A stretch of 64,000 nt of DNA from Buddleja alternifolia. Its lineage: Eukaryota > Streptophyta > Magnoliopsida > Lamiales > Scrophulariaceae. The position numbers and the translations under genes were made by a program. The notes under the pieces are model-generated. The model worked only from the letters and a program-made list of their open reading frames with translations, was not told the DNA's origin and made no database searches. Where the stretch lies: positions 17,179,134 through 17,243,133 of the forward strand of contig CM033401.1 in assembly GCA_019426215.1 (NCBI GenBank), in the 5' to 3' direction. The number at the start of each line of letters is the position of its first letter. Position 1 is the first letter of the stretch. Below are positions 48,215 through 60,460 of the stretch, in pieces.

Positions 48215-49196
48215 TGTTCTCTATTTGTCGAATTCCATGAATGGTAAAAAAATCTAAAATATTGGTATGCAATATTGTCTAACATTATAGTTAGAAACTT
48301 GGTGATTTTTGAGGTTAAAAAAATACATTATGTGAAAGATGAGAAGACATAGTGAAGCGCTTTGATCGTAGTGGTTGTGAGTCAAGCATTCAAACTTTTT
48401 AGTGAGTGGTGGAAGGAGGGGGGTTGGAAGAAAGATAAGGAGAGGAAGAAAAATAATGTAGCCAATTAGACACCCAACGCGTGACGAAGGAAGAAGGAAG
48501 AAGAGTGAAGAAGGAAGAAAGAAAGTGAATAAAGAAAGGTAGCAACATCTCCTAAAGGAATTTTGATTTTTATGTTTTTCTTAGTAATTTGAGTTTATAG
48601 TGTTAATGTTAGTTTGGTGATTTTCTTTAATTAATTTAAAATTTAAGAATAATGTTTTCCTTTTATTGAACTTGAAATCAAATCAAAGAAGCTTCATGTT
48701 CTCAGAATAGATCTCACCATGATAGGGAATATTTGTTGCATGTAATTGGAGTTGCTGAATATTGATGTATGTATTTTGTGCCTCCTTAGGAACCAATGCT
48801 AGTGAATGTGAATTATAAGTGTCAATACTCAAATTTGTTTCGGGAGATAGAAAAGTAAGCACACTAAAATGACTATAAAATAATAATATTATAACAAAGA
48901 AATTAAGAGATAATAAAACTAAAACATATATACCAATAACACTGTACATACAATAAAATTAATGAATAGAGATCATTACAAACACAATTTGAATCTAAAA
49001 AATAAAAGTACGTAAAAGTTTTACATAAACTGGTGAAGAAAATTTATGTCAAAAGGAGAAGCCAAATGACAATATGAATCCAAAGAATCTGTATAATAAT
49101 ATCAGAGAACTTGTCAAACGAAAGCTTAAAAATCATACTCTAAAGACGATGAAGTTGGCATGATTATGTAATGTAAAAATTGATTTTCTGATTTCT
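48215..49196 (-). repeat. Right arm of the ~1-kb inverted repeat
   Basis: Inverted partner of 27052-28035. Its outer end (AAATCAGAAAATCAATTTTT on minus) abuts the 5' LTR of element C. Confidence 0.88.
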
Positions 49197-49801
49197 GATT
49201 TAGAAAATTTCATGTTAGATGTTTTGATCATAATAAGATAGGTTTTATGTTAGACTCCAAAGATATGTAAGTTTATCTTAATTAGAATATGTATAAGCGT
49301 TTAAAGTTATCGAGTTGTAATTGTAGTATAAGGCCTTTTATCTTTATAGTTTTAGACTAGTATCTAGTGCTTGAGCTAAGATAGAATTCTAGGTGAGTCT
49401 ATCAAAGTGAAATCGAAGATCAGCGTCTGAAGACTTGAAGATAAAGGATTCATTAAGCGACTGTCAAGCGCCTAAGAATCATTCAAGGTGATCACGCCAC
49501 AAGCGCCTATCGTCACCTGAATTAAATCTAAAGTCAATAAGCTCTTAAATGCAACTTTCAACAGACATTTAATTCCAACGGGAATTAAATTCAACTGAAT
49601 TAAATGCTTTATAAGAGCATTAAATGTGATAAGGACTATTAACGTACGGATAAGCCTTCCTCATTGACTGTCAACTCAAAGTAGGTCTGTTACCAACTCT
49701 GTGCAGCAAAATTTTCAAAGATGTCAGAAAAAGACTAAGTCACGCGCCTCATGTTTAAAACGCTCCAACTTGTGTCCAACGGACAAATCCCGAGAAAAGT
49801 T

Positions 49802-49810
49802 TATAAATAG
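49802..49810 (+). promoter_or_regulatory. LTR TATA box, element C, copy 1
   Basis: TATAAATAG in the same context as in the other family LTRs. Confidence 0.62.
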
Positions 49811-50078
49811 AAACTCACAGCTCAACCCTAAATACCAAGAATTGTTATCAAAAACATGATATACACTTACGCTGTTGAAATCTATATTCATCCCTAAAAG
49901 CTCAAAACCTCCATAACCAAAATTTCTTTGAGCTTAAACATCTCTACAGCCAAACCAATATCTTTTGCCTCTTTATAGAAGAACTATCATTTCAAAGATG
50001 TCAGAAAAAGACTAAGTCACGTGCCTCGTGTTTAAAACGCTCCAACTTGTGTCCAACGGACAAATCCCGAGAAAAGTT

Positions 50079-50087
50079 TATAAATAG
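50079..50087 (+). promoter_or_regulatory. LTR TATA box, element C, copy 2
   Basis: Duplicate of the box at 49802, 277 bp downstream. Confidence 0.62.
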
Positions 50088-50390
50088 AAACTCACAGCTC
50101 AACCCTAAATACCAAGAATTGTTATCAAAAACATGATATACACTTACGCTGTTGAAATCTATATTCATCCCTAAAAGCTCAAAACCTCCATAACCAAAAT
50201 TTCTTTGAGCTTAAACATCTCTACAGCCAAACCAATATCTTTTGCCTCTTCATAGAAGAACTATCATTTTCTAAAGAGATATTCCAAAAGTATTTGAACT
50301 TTTCAAATCAAACAAACCTTGATAAAACCCATCAACCTCTTCAATCTGTGTGACGAAGTTGTTGAAGACAAAGCAGTATTTCTGTGTGAG

Positions 50391-51278
50391 TAGGGATGGC
50401 AACGGGGCGGGTATAGCAAGACTCAGGACCCGTCTCATTAAGAAATTTCAATACCCGGACCCACCCCGGACCCGATCATTACTCGCCCCGCCCCGGACAC
50501 GGAGGTTACCCGGCGAGTTCGGGTCCTACCCGTTAGACCAGGTCGATGTTTTAAAAAAAATTGCAATAATATTATTTTCTTCCTACTTTTTCTTCCTTCT
50601 TCTTCCCCCTGCTACTTCTTCTTTTTCTTCCCCCTTGTAACTTCTTCCTGATGCTTCTTCTTCTTCTTTAGATCCGCTCTTCTTCTTCTTATCTCTTGTT
50701 CTTCTTCTTCTTCTTTTTCTTCTTCTTTCCCCTTCTTTTCTTCTTCAGATCCCCCCTACCCCTCACCCGCGCGGTGTGTAGTGTGTGTGTGTATTTTGTG
50801 TTATGTGTGTTGGATGTGCGATATATATATAATTAAAAAATATTATAATTTTTTTAACCGGGTCGGGTATGGGTCCGGGGCTAGTTCTTCTTCTTCTTCT
50901 TCTTCTTCTTCTTCTTCTTCTTCTTTAGATCTTCTCTTCTTCTTCGTATCTCTTCTTCTTCTTCTTCTTCTTTCCCCTTTTTTTCTTCTTCAGATCCCCC
51001 CACCCCTCACCCGCACGGTGTGTAGTGTGTGTGTGTATTTTGTGTTATGTGTGTTGGATGTGCGATATATATATATAATTAAAAAATATTATAATTTTTT
51101 TAACTGGGTCTGGTTCGGGTCTGGGTCCGGGGCTGGTATCGACTGGACTCGTTACCCTCCCCGGACCCGGTCGGGTTTTGAATTTCAATACCCGGAGCCG
51201 ACCCCAGACCCATTTTTTTGGACTCAGGAGCGTGTCTGGGGTGAGTACTCATTTGACCCGGCCCCATTGCCATCCCTA
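50391..51278. mobile_element. hAT-type non-autonomous element in LTR C
   Basis: 888 bp, ends TAGGGATGGCAACGGGGC and inverted TAGGGATGGCAATGGGGC, flanked by 8-bp duplication TGTGTGAG (50383-50390, 51279-51286). The interior has a (TTC)n tract (50885-50924) and an inner duplication (ACCCCTCACCCG to TTTTTTTAAC, near 50757 and 51001). No transposase. Confidence 0.93.
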
Positions 51279-51867
51279 TGTGTGAGAAAAGCTTGTCAGA
51301 AGCAGATCTTAGCCGAGTTGAAATCTTTGTGATCAGGGAACTCGAGATCAAGTCTTCACCATTTGCTATTGTGGTGAAGCTATCTTTATGAAGCTTCGTG
51401 ATTCATTTTAATGAATTTCTCCTGTGTGAAAAGGAGTAGAAGGACGTAGCAGGGATTACACAAATCCAGTGAACCTTACAATTCTCGTGTCTTATTTACT
51501 TACTATTTTATTACTTTATTTATTACTATCTTCATACATTATCAGTCTTATTTACTTACTGTTTTATTGCTTTATTTATTACTATCTTCATACATTATCA
51601 TAAAGCATACTTTATTAAATCTCTAAGAGCGACTAAATATTTTCCAAGCGTCTAATTTTTCACACTAAGAGACTTGTACAAATCTTCCGCTGTGCTAACC
51701 CTGATATAAGTGCTGACCACCTGATCCATCTTGATCAAGTACTCAAAACTATTGTCTAAGTTACCTTTCTAAAAATAAGTCTTAAAATTCGAAAAAAAAA
51801 TTCAGGGTTTATTCAACCCCCCCCCCCCCCTTCTAGACCCTTTTATATGCCACTTGAGACCAATAAG

Positions 51868-51879
51868 TGGTATCAAAGC
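51868..51879 (+). other. Primer-binding site of element C
   Basis: TGGTATCAAAGC, one mismatch to the initiator-Met tRNA complement, two bases after the LTR. Confidence 0.87.
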
Positions 51880-51995
51880 AGTTGAAGTTGAAATTTTTAA
51901 ATTTCCAAGCATAATTGCTTGTTTAGATCCTTTTTAATTTTAGTTGCATTAAAATTTTGTTTCATGGCATTCGATAAAGTACCTAAGTTGACCGA

Positions 51996-53470
51996 TGTTA
52001 GGAAATTTCATGTTAGATGTTTTGAAGATAACAAGATAGGATTTTATGTTAGACCCCAAAAAGAATGTAAGTTTATGTTTTCATAGAACAATTGTATAAG
52101 TGTTTAAATGTTTGTTATTCTGTTAGGCTTGTAATTTTTATCTTTGTAGATTTTAGACTAAGAATTAGATACCGAGTTGCTAATAGAATTCTAGGTGAGT
52201 CTATTAGAGATGAAGTTGAAGATCAGCGTCTGAAGTCAAGTGAAGATGAAGATTTGTTCTTAGCGTCTGTCAAACACTAAAAGATTGATTCAGGATTTAT
52301 GAATCAGACGCTCAAATGAACCAAGCGATCAAGGATCAAATTCACTTGAAATAAATTCTCAAGTCATGCAGGGCTTAAATACAATCATCAACGGATATTT
52401 ATTTCCAATGGGAAATAATTCAAATGCATTAAATGTCTGATAAGTGCATTAAATGTGATAAGCTATTATGACTTGTGGACAAGCCACCTTTTGACTAGAC
52501 TGTCTGATTTCAGAGCTCAAAACCTGCTCCTGTCCAATCAAAACCAGCAAAACTTCAGGAATGTCAGAAAGGGATTGTTTAACGCGCTGCTTGAGATACA
52601 CGGGCTCACATGTGTCCAACGGACAAATCCCAAGAAACCCTATAAATAGTACCCTTCAGCAAACCCTAAACATACATGTACATGCACAAGAAAAAGGTTA
52701 AAACTTTGCTGAAAGTATTTGAGAGAAAAGCTTAAAAACTCCATAGCCAAAAATCCTCTCAAGCTTTTATATATTCCAAAGACAGTCAAAAATATCTCAT
52801 ACCTCTTCAGAGAAGAACTCTAAATTTCTATTGAGATAACCCAAGTTGTTTGAACTTACCAACATCAAACAAACCCGTGACAAAACCCTTAACATCTTTC
52901 ATCTGAGTGAGAAAGTTTGTTGATTTTACAAGCAGCATTTCTGCGTGAGAGAAGCTTGTTGAAGAAGGTCTCTATTGGAGCTGAAGTCTATGTGATCAAG
53001 AAGCTCAAGATCGTCTTCCCTTTCATCTATTTTGTAGAAGTCTCTGTGTGACTCTTTGATAATCAATTTAGTGAATTCCTCCAAGTGTTGGGATTACATC
53101 ACTCAATGAACTTTACAATATCTTGTGTTATTTACTGTTTTATTGCTTTACTTTACATTTGCATATTATATCTTGAAAAGGCATTTAAAACGGTTAAGCG
53201 ACTAATTCAAGTTCAAGAGAACACTAAGCTATAAAATCATTTTCGCTTTGCTAACCCTGATTAAGTGATTGAGACATTACCCTACTTTGGTAATTGTTGA
53301 AATCACTAAATCAAAGTTATCTACTCCTAAGCGCCTGACCTGGCGCTAAGCTTTCCAAGCGTTCAAATTCTTCAAAGTAATATGAAATTTTTAAAGTCGA
53401 AAAAGACTTCAGGGTCTATTCAACCCCCCCCCCCCTTCTAGACCCTTTCGTATGCCACTTGGGACCATCA
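51996..53470 (+). mobile_element. Solo LTR of the same Sirevirus family within gag
   Basis: 1,475 bp, starts TGTTAGGAAATTTC and ends CTTGGGACCATCA, flanked by ACCGA at 51991-51995 and 53471-53475. Element B shows the uninterrupted site (TTGACCGAGTCAAAC). It results from unequal recombination between LTRs of an inserted sister copy. Confidence 0.95.
52641..52649 (+). promoter_or_regulatory. LTR TATA box, solo LTR
   Basis: TATAAATAG in the family context. Confidence 0.6.
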
Positions 53471-55610
53471 ACCGAGTCAAACTATGACTCATGGAAGGTC
53501 AAAGCATTTACTTATCTTTGTTCTTGTGATGATGAAATGTGTGATATCATTTCAGATGGACCGATTCAAATATTCAAGGTCATCACTAGAGCGCCTGGAG
53601 CCAAAGAAGAGACTCCTGATGGTTATGTTGAAAAGCCAAAGCATGAGTGATCTACAGATGAGCGTCGGAGAGCAAATTTGGATAATGTTGGACGAAACAC
53701 TATATACATCCATTGGTGATAATGACAACTTATTTAACAAGGTCAAGTCGTGCTATACAACTAAGGAAATATGGGATAAGTTGGCTACAATATGTGGTGG
53801 TTCAGCGCAAATCAAAGAAAACAAGCTTTCGATTGACAAGGAAAGGTTTAATAGTTTTAAAATGTTGCTTAACGAAACGCTTGAGCAATTGAACATAAGA
53901 TTTACTGCTTTTGTTACGGAGTTAACATCTTTAGGCATGGATTTACAAAATCGAGAAACGGTGGTTAAGATTTTCTGAAGTCTTCCTAGTACATTTTTTA
54001 TGAAAACAACGGCTATGCGAGAATCGAACATGTTGGATCTTCTAACTCCAGAAGATGCTTTTTCAGAACTTAAAGCATTCGATTTTTAGTAAAATTCAAC
54101 GAGTGATATAGTAAGCAGTCCAGTGATAGAATCTAGAGCGCTAATATTATCAATCAAGGGTAAATCGGGTAATAAGGGAAAGGTGTCGGATATAAGTGAG
54201 GATGAGGACTTAGCGTTGCTAAATAAGTTTAGAAAGTTTCTAAGATATAAGGAATCAAGCGCCTCCTCCAGCACAACAACAATTTCAAGCGCCTCAGTAT
54301 TCTGCCCCTTCCCCCTTAGCACTAAATCAATACCAAGCGTCTTCTCCGCAAAATCTCTCAGTCCTAGTGGTCTCAAAACCAAAAAATGTAAGGTTAACAA
54401 ATGAACAAAAGATGAAAACTAATCTTTTTTATTATTGGTGGAAACCAGGGCACTACCAGGTAAATTTCCCTTATCCAAACGTATCCAAGCCCTCAAGGCA
54501 GGATTACTTGGATAGAAACCAATTCAGGAGCAACCTTTGTCCACAAGGTTTGCTAGCGGAATCAGAACCAGCGTCTGCACCTGAAGATTTGGAGTCTGCA
54601 GAAGAGAGTAGTGATGAAAATGAACCAGTGGATGATTCAGCGCTAATTTGTCTCATGGCCAGAGATGATGAATTGTCTTCTAACTCACTATCTGAGGTAA
54701 ACATTGAATAGCTTATCCTCTCTGTTATGAAGAATTACTTGACAAAGTAAAAGAATATTATAAAGATTGTCAAGATGCCGCCAAATTATATCAAAATCAC
54801 TTCGATATCATATCAGCGCTCAAAGGTGATAACAGGACACTTAAGGCAGAGTTGCGAGTTCAGCAACAATGCATTGAGAAGAACCAATCACTTGAGAGTG
54901 AAATAATTCAATTGAAAAGTGATCTTGATATAATAATCAAGAGAGAAGCTGAGCTGATTGCTAGACTTGCTAAATCAGAGGAGCTCGTCAAAGCGTCAAG
55001 AAAGCTAGACAATGTGACTGAATTAACAAGATTATTTGGTGAAAAGATCAGTTTAGGATGTAATAAGTTCGGTAAATAACCAAATAAATCTAATGTTACT
55101 GCAAACATCAAAGGAAAGGGTGTGTTCTTTGTTGAGAAAGGTTCAAAGAGTCAAACACCTATTGAACCAAAAGACAATGGTACGAGGCCAAATGAGAAAG
55201 CCAATGCTGACTCAGGCAATGGAAAGACAAAAGCGAGTGATTCACAAAGAAAGTTTATCCAGACGCTCAAAAAGCTAAGGAAAAACCTTACCACTACGCT
55301 AAACATCAAGCACTCAAAGTGCACCTTAAGCTAGCACCATGGAAATACCAGCATCAATATCCACAACAATCAAGGTCATATTATCAATACTATGATGATT
55401 ATGATTATGATTGGGATTATGATTCCTATTATAATCTAGGATATTATTATACACCCAAAAAGCACACACAACACAAGGTGAATCCAAAAAGACTAATCCT
55501 CCCGCAATGAAGACTAAGCAAATATGGGTTCCGAAAGTTCTAATTCAGACTAATGCTACTAATGTGAAAGGACCCAAGTCACAATGTGTACCCAAAAAAA
55601 ATTAGAACTT

Positions 55611-58600
55611 CCCTTTTGAATGCAAGTACCTAGAGCTAAAGCCGATACATCTGTTTGGTACATCGATAGTGGGTCGTCAAGGCACATGACGGGCCCCAAG
55701 GATCTCTTGATCAACTATCGAGCTACCAATGGTCCTCAGGTTGTATTTGGTGACAACTCCAATGGTAAAATCAAAGGTGTAGGTACTATGCATAGAGGGA
55801 ACATCATAATAAGTGATGTATATTATGTTGAGGGTCTTAAGCATAATCTTTTAAGCAAAAGTCAATTTTGTGATATAGGCTTTGAAGTCAAATTTTCAAG
55901 TGACTATTGCTACATTAATGATGCTAAGACTAGATTGAAAGGAAAAAGAACAAACAATATTTATTTGGTAGATTGGGGTTCAACAATAGACAACCACCCT
56001 ACATGCTTTGTAGCTAAAAATGAATCTAAAATGGGTTGGTTATGGCATAGAAAAATGAAACACCTCAACTTTAAAACGATCTCTCAACTTATAACGTTAA
56101 ATCTTGTAGAGGGATTACCTAAAGGACCATTTCATAAGGATCGCCTTTGTGACGCTTGTCAAATGGGCAAACAAGTTAAATCATCTTTCAAGAGAAAGCC
56201 TTGTCTATCTATCTCGAGAATACTGGAACTACTTCACATGGATCTGTTTGGACCCGTTCAAACGATCAGTGTGAGCAGTAAAAAGTATACTTTGGTGAAA
56301 GTAGATAATTTCTCTCGATTTATTCGGGTGAAATTTCTTTCATCCAATGACGAAACATGTGATAAGCTCACAACACTTATTCGGCAACTTCAGATTTTGA
56401 AAAATCTCAAGGTTGCAAGAATAAGGAACGATCACAGTAATGAGTTCACAAACAAGGTTGTTGAGAAGTTTTGTGCAGAAAATAGAATACATCATGAGTA
56501 TTCAGCTCTTAGAACTCTTCAACAAAACGGTGTTCCTAAGCGCCGAAACAAAACGCTCAAGGAAGCCGCTAGGATGATGTTAGCAGAACCCAAGCTTGCT
56601 CCGAGGTTTTAGGCCGAAGCGATCAACACTGCATATTACACTCAAAACCATTGCATGATCAAGAAACAGCATGGGAAAACTCCATATGAACTATGGAAAG
56701 GACATAAGCCAATGTTTCATATTTTTCCGTCTTTGGTTCAAAATACTTTATTCATAATAATAGATTCCAAAGCCTAAAGACATTTAATTCTAAAGCGGAT
56801 GAGGGAATCTTTCTAGGCTATGCCAAAAATTGAAAGAATTTTCGCATCCTCAATAAGATCAAATCGAAGGTTGAAGAATCCATTCATGTTGTTTTTGATG
56901 ATGCTAACCAAGAACCGAGTAAGGTGAACGCTAATGATGTAGGATTTGAAGATTTGTGTCATCAAGCATCAAAGATCACTATTGATGATGAAAGTGACGA
57001 CGATGATGAGATCTAAGTAGGGGTGTAAGTTGAGCCAACCCGGCTCGCGAGCCTGGTGAGCTGACTCGACTCGAGCCCAACTCGAGCTCGAGCTCAAGCC
57101 AGATTATCTCTTCCGGGCTCGCGAGCTTCTTCAATTTTTAATTTATATATATATATATATATATTATTGGTTTATACATATTAGCTGTGGTGTGTGTGGT
57201 ATACAGCTGTACACAACCACAGCCTTAATATGTTTATTATATATATATTATAATATTTATATATTAAAATAATAATATAATTGATTAAAACTAAAAAATT
57301 AAAACCACCAAAAAATCGTGCCTATCATCCATCCCATCTATACTCTGTAAACGTAAACTAAACATAGCAGCAGTATAGCACCATTCTCAAACAAAACCCC
57401 AAAAGAACATCTGCAAAAAATAAAATTAAACCTCCACCCCATCGCCATCGGAAAATCACTACACCCTCCCTCCAGCCTCCACCCCAACCCACGCCGTCTC
57501 CGTCGCCCACATCCATGTTATGTGCGCAGCCCCGAACGACAAGGCCCGAAGCCACCGCCGCGTGAAGCTGCCACCCGAAGCCACCACCACCTCCGCGAAC
57601 TTCTTGCTGGTAAGTATTACGGCCCATATCTGGGTTTTATGGTAGTTTATTCATGGAATTGTTTACTAGAAAGCTTGCTGGAGAAAAAATTGGAGCCAGG
57701 CTCCGGCTCGCGCTTGCGAACTCGAGCTCGAGCTCTCAAAATACTGCTCGACGAGCTCGAGCTCAAATAACACAACTCGATCTCGAGCTCGAGCCTGGTA
57801 AAATCGCCAGGCTCGGCTCGAGCTCGGCTCGTTTGCATCCCTAGATCTAAGTGCCCCCGCCTAAGTTTACTCATGAGGTTATTAAGGACAATAATGTAAG
57901 AACTGTTGATGATCATGAAGGGAATGATCATCAAGAGTAAAATAGAATATGTGAATTAGAAGCACCTGTACAAGTAGGTAGTCAAGCGCCTGTGCAAGTT
58001 AACCAAGCGCTTGTTCAACCTCTTAGCCAGTTCCAACCAGATAGACTATGGCCACGTGATTATCCACCAGAGCAAATTATTGGAGATGTAGGAGCGCCTG
58101 TAAGGACTAGGGCCGCTACATTCAATGAGGCCATGTTCGCAAGCTTCTTATCTAAAATGGAACCTAAGAAAGTGGATGAAGCGCTAAGTGATCCTAGTTG
58201 AAGTGAGGCCATGCAAGAAGAGCTTAATCAGTTTGAGCGTAGTAAGGTTTGGACACGAGTACCAAGACCAACTCACCAAGGAGTTATTGGAACTAGATAG
58301 GTTTATAGAAACAAGATGGATGAGAAAGGTATTGTTATAAGGAACAAAGCCAGACTTGTTGCTGAAGGATATTGCCTAGAAGAGGGCATTAGTTTTGATG
58401 AGACATATGCTCCCATAGCCCTTCTTGAAGCAATTGGTATGTTTCAAGCGTATGCAGTATTCAACAAATTCACGGTATATGAAATGGATGTAAAGAGTGC
58501 CTTCCTGAACAGTAAACTCCAAGAAGAAGTCTGTGTGGAGCAACCACCAGGATTCATCAACAACAATGGTAAGAGTATGGTCTACAAGCTAGATAAAGCA

Positions 58601-59655
58601 CTTTATGGGCTAAAACAAGCACCTCGAGCATTGTATGACACTCTCTCTATTTTCCTTATTGGTAAAGGCTTTTCAAAAGGCAGCGTTGATACAACGTTAT
58701 TCAAAATTACCAATGACGAAGATATTCTCTTAGTCCAAATAAGCGTCTATGTGAGAAATTTTCGAAAATGATACACGATCAATTTGAAATGAGCATGATG
58801 GGTGAATTAACTTTCTTCTTAGGATTACAAGTTAAACAATTCCCTAATAGTATATTTATTAACCAAACTAAGTATACCTGAAACATCATTAAGAAATTTG
58901 GTACGAAAAATGCATCCTCTTCGAAAATTTCAATGAGTCAAATGCTTAAGTTAGATAAAGATGAAAGTGGGAAAAAGGTTGATATCACTAATTATAGAGG
59001 TATCATTAGATCACTTCTTTATCTTACCGCTAGTAGACCTGATAATATGTTTTTCGTATGCATGTGTGCACGTTTTAAAGCCAATCCTAAAGAGTCACAC
59101 TTAATTGCTGCCAAGAGAATCCTTAAATACCTAAAAGCCACACAAAATGTAGGCTTGTGGTATCCAACAGACTCTCCTTTTGAACTAATTGGTTACTCAG
59201 ATGCAGAATTTACAGGATGCAAAATAGATCATAAAAGCACTAGTGGTACTTGTCAATTTCTAGGTGATTGATTGGTTTCGTGACATAGTAAGAAACAACA
59301 ATCCATAGCGACTTCTAACGCTGAAGCCGAGTATGTAGCCGCTGAAAGCTGTTGTGCACAAATCCTTTGGATGAGGCAACAACTTAGAGATTATGGAATA
59401 ATCTAAGGTCTAACCCCTATTCTTTGTGATAACCAAAGCGCTTTAGCTATGACACAAAACCCAGTCCTTCTTTCTAGAACTAAACACATTGACATTCGCT
59501 ATCATTTCTTACAAGAACATGTTCAAAAGAAAGATATCTTCACACACTTTATTGGTACAGAAAAACAATTGGCAGATATCTTCACCAAAGCGCTCAACGA
59601 ACAACAGTTTCTCACTTTAAGAAGTGAATTAGGTATGATTGATTTAAATGCTTGA
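55611..59655 (+). pseudogene. Copia pol of element C
   Basis: Open from 55620 to 56612, then broken. The protease DSG is at 55665-55673 (YIDSGSSRHMTG). The integrase zinc finger (HRKMKHLNF, CDACQMGKQ) and both Asp residues are kept, but the catalytic Glu is Lys (56538-56540). TGG to TAG ends the frame at 56610. A hAT element lies at 57018. The RT restarts (58316-58771, [16 protein letters not shown]) but 34 bases holding YVDD are missing at 58740/58741. RNase H pieces (YSDAEFTG, AEAEYVAA) reach MIDLNA at 59655. Not functional. Confidence 0.92.
57018..57843. mobile_element. hAT-type non-autonomous element in pol C
   Basis: 826 bp with ends TAGGGGTGTAAG and inverted TAGGGATGCAAA, flanked by 8-bp duplication GATCTAAG (57010-57017, 57844-57851). 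Element A at about 1029 has the empty site. Subterminal zones are rich in CTCGAGCTCGAG; a central GC-rich segment (57420-57600) differs in composition and may be captured sequence. No transposase. Confidence 0.93.
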
Positions 59656-60460
59656 TCATTCAAAGCATTATACTTTATAGGCATAAAATTTATGGGGAAT
59701 TTACCTTGTTTTATGTTTAAATGCTTCCAAGAAAATACTAATGAATTGTTAATTTTAGGGGAAACCTTAAAAGGGACAACTTTATTAGAAAAGTGAAATT
59801 GACCAAAAATGTTTTCATTTGCATTGGTCATAAGCACTTGTATTTATGCATTAAAATTGTTTTGATGCTTTTAACTTTTGCAGCTTCTGAACATTCTCTT
59901 GAAAGGAACAAAACGCTTAACCAATTCCCAGTTAGCGCTTAGTAAAATGAATTTCAAAAAGAGCGTTTACCTAACGCTAAACTGAGATAGGGGATAAATC
60001 AAAGCAATTAATGCTGACATGACATTCACCACCTCTGATCAAGAAAACCAAAGGGTGCTCATCACTTTTCAAAATGGCGGTTCAGCAAATGTACTCGCGT
60101 GTATACACTACCGTGTATTTCGGGCACGTACAGCTCACGCTGAATATTTCAAAAACTTTGAAATTCAAAAAGTAACTGCAAAAGTAACCGCGAACACCAA
60201 ATTTTATATTTTGTCTTTACCAAATGCAGTTTCCATATTTATCGCCCATTTTCCCATCCAATATTATGGGATTTACGATACAATTTTAATTTCTTTTGAA
60301 ACGTGGTCATATCACAATTGATCACTTATTTTCTTTTCTCTATAAATTCAAGAAATTGCAGAAACTATCATTTTTATCACTGTCATACTCTCTAAAAGCT
60401 CTCTGCAATTTATACTTTCTTCAAAAGATAACTGCATCAAGTTACTCAACTTTCTAAAAA
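59656..60460 (+). other. Spacer between pol and third ORF, element C
   Basis: No good ORF. It should contain the signal that makes the third ORF accessible, such as a splice acceptor; a T-rich tract ending TTTTGCAG at about 59882 is a candidate. Element A has only ~100 bp here. Confidence 0.5.

Larger units (their letters stand above)
43679..48560. repeat. Tandem array, ~440-bp unit, in the right inverted-repeat arm
   Basis: The landmark GATAGC(A/G)ACATCT-CTAAAGG starts units at 43679, 47250, 47692, 48132 and 48538 (periods 442, 440, 406). The first unit is split by the Helitron; without it that unit is ~445 bp. A long minus-strand open frame (47702-46953) is produced by the array and repeats its own sequence. 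The array is a single partial unit in the left arm (27688-28035). Confidence 0.9.
49713..50266 (+). repeat. 277-bp tandem duplication of the LTR promoter region
   Basis: Copies begin at 49713 and 49990 (TTTCAAAGATGTCAGAAAAA). Each includes a TATAAATAG box (49802 and 50079). Very few differences. Confidence 0.93.
49197..51865 (+). repeat. 5' LTR of element C
   Basis: Start is degenerate (TTTAGAAAATTTCATG for TGTTAGGAAATTTCATG); end is GAGACCAATA for GGGACCAACA. The length of 2,669 bp includes an 888-bp hAT element plus its duplication, a 277-bp tandem duplication and a ~55-bp duplication near 51488-51600. Confidence 0.88.
51964..55610 (+). pseudogene. gag of element C, split by a solo LTR
   Basis: Starts ATG at 51964 (MAFDKVPKLT), is interrupted after 32 bases by the solo LTR, and resumes at 53476 with SNYDSWKVKAF. 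It has a UBN2 gag domain (TTKEIWDKL, ETLEQLNIRF), then a degenerate zinc knuckle (YYWWKPGHYQVNFPYP, both Cys pairs lost), an acidic segment, a coiled-coil-like Glu/Lys region (54852-55076) and a basic, Tyr/Asp-rich tail. A TGA stop replaces Trp near 53648, and several shifts follow. Confidence 0.88.

Noticed and set aside
43679..48560. CRISPR-like regular array
   Set aside because: Units are ~440 bp of continuous similarity with no short repeat/unique spacer pattern, in a plant genome.
27052..49196. Autonomous Mutator-type transposon spanning the inverted arms
   Set aside because: No transposase domain seen and no 9-bp duplication at the outer edges; kept only as a foldback-like possibility.
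57358..57627. Glycine-rich minus-strand open frame in the hAT element
   Set aside because: Reflects GC-rich core composition; no motif.
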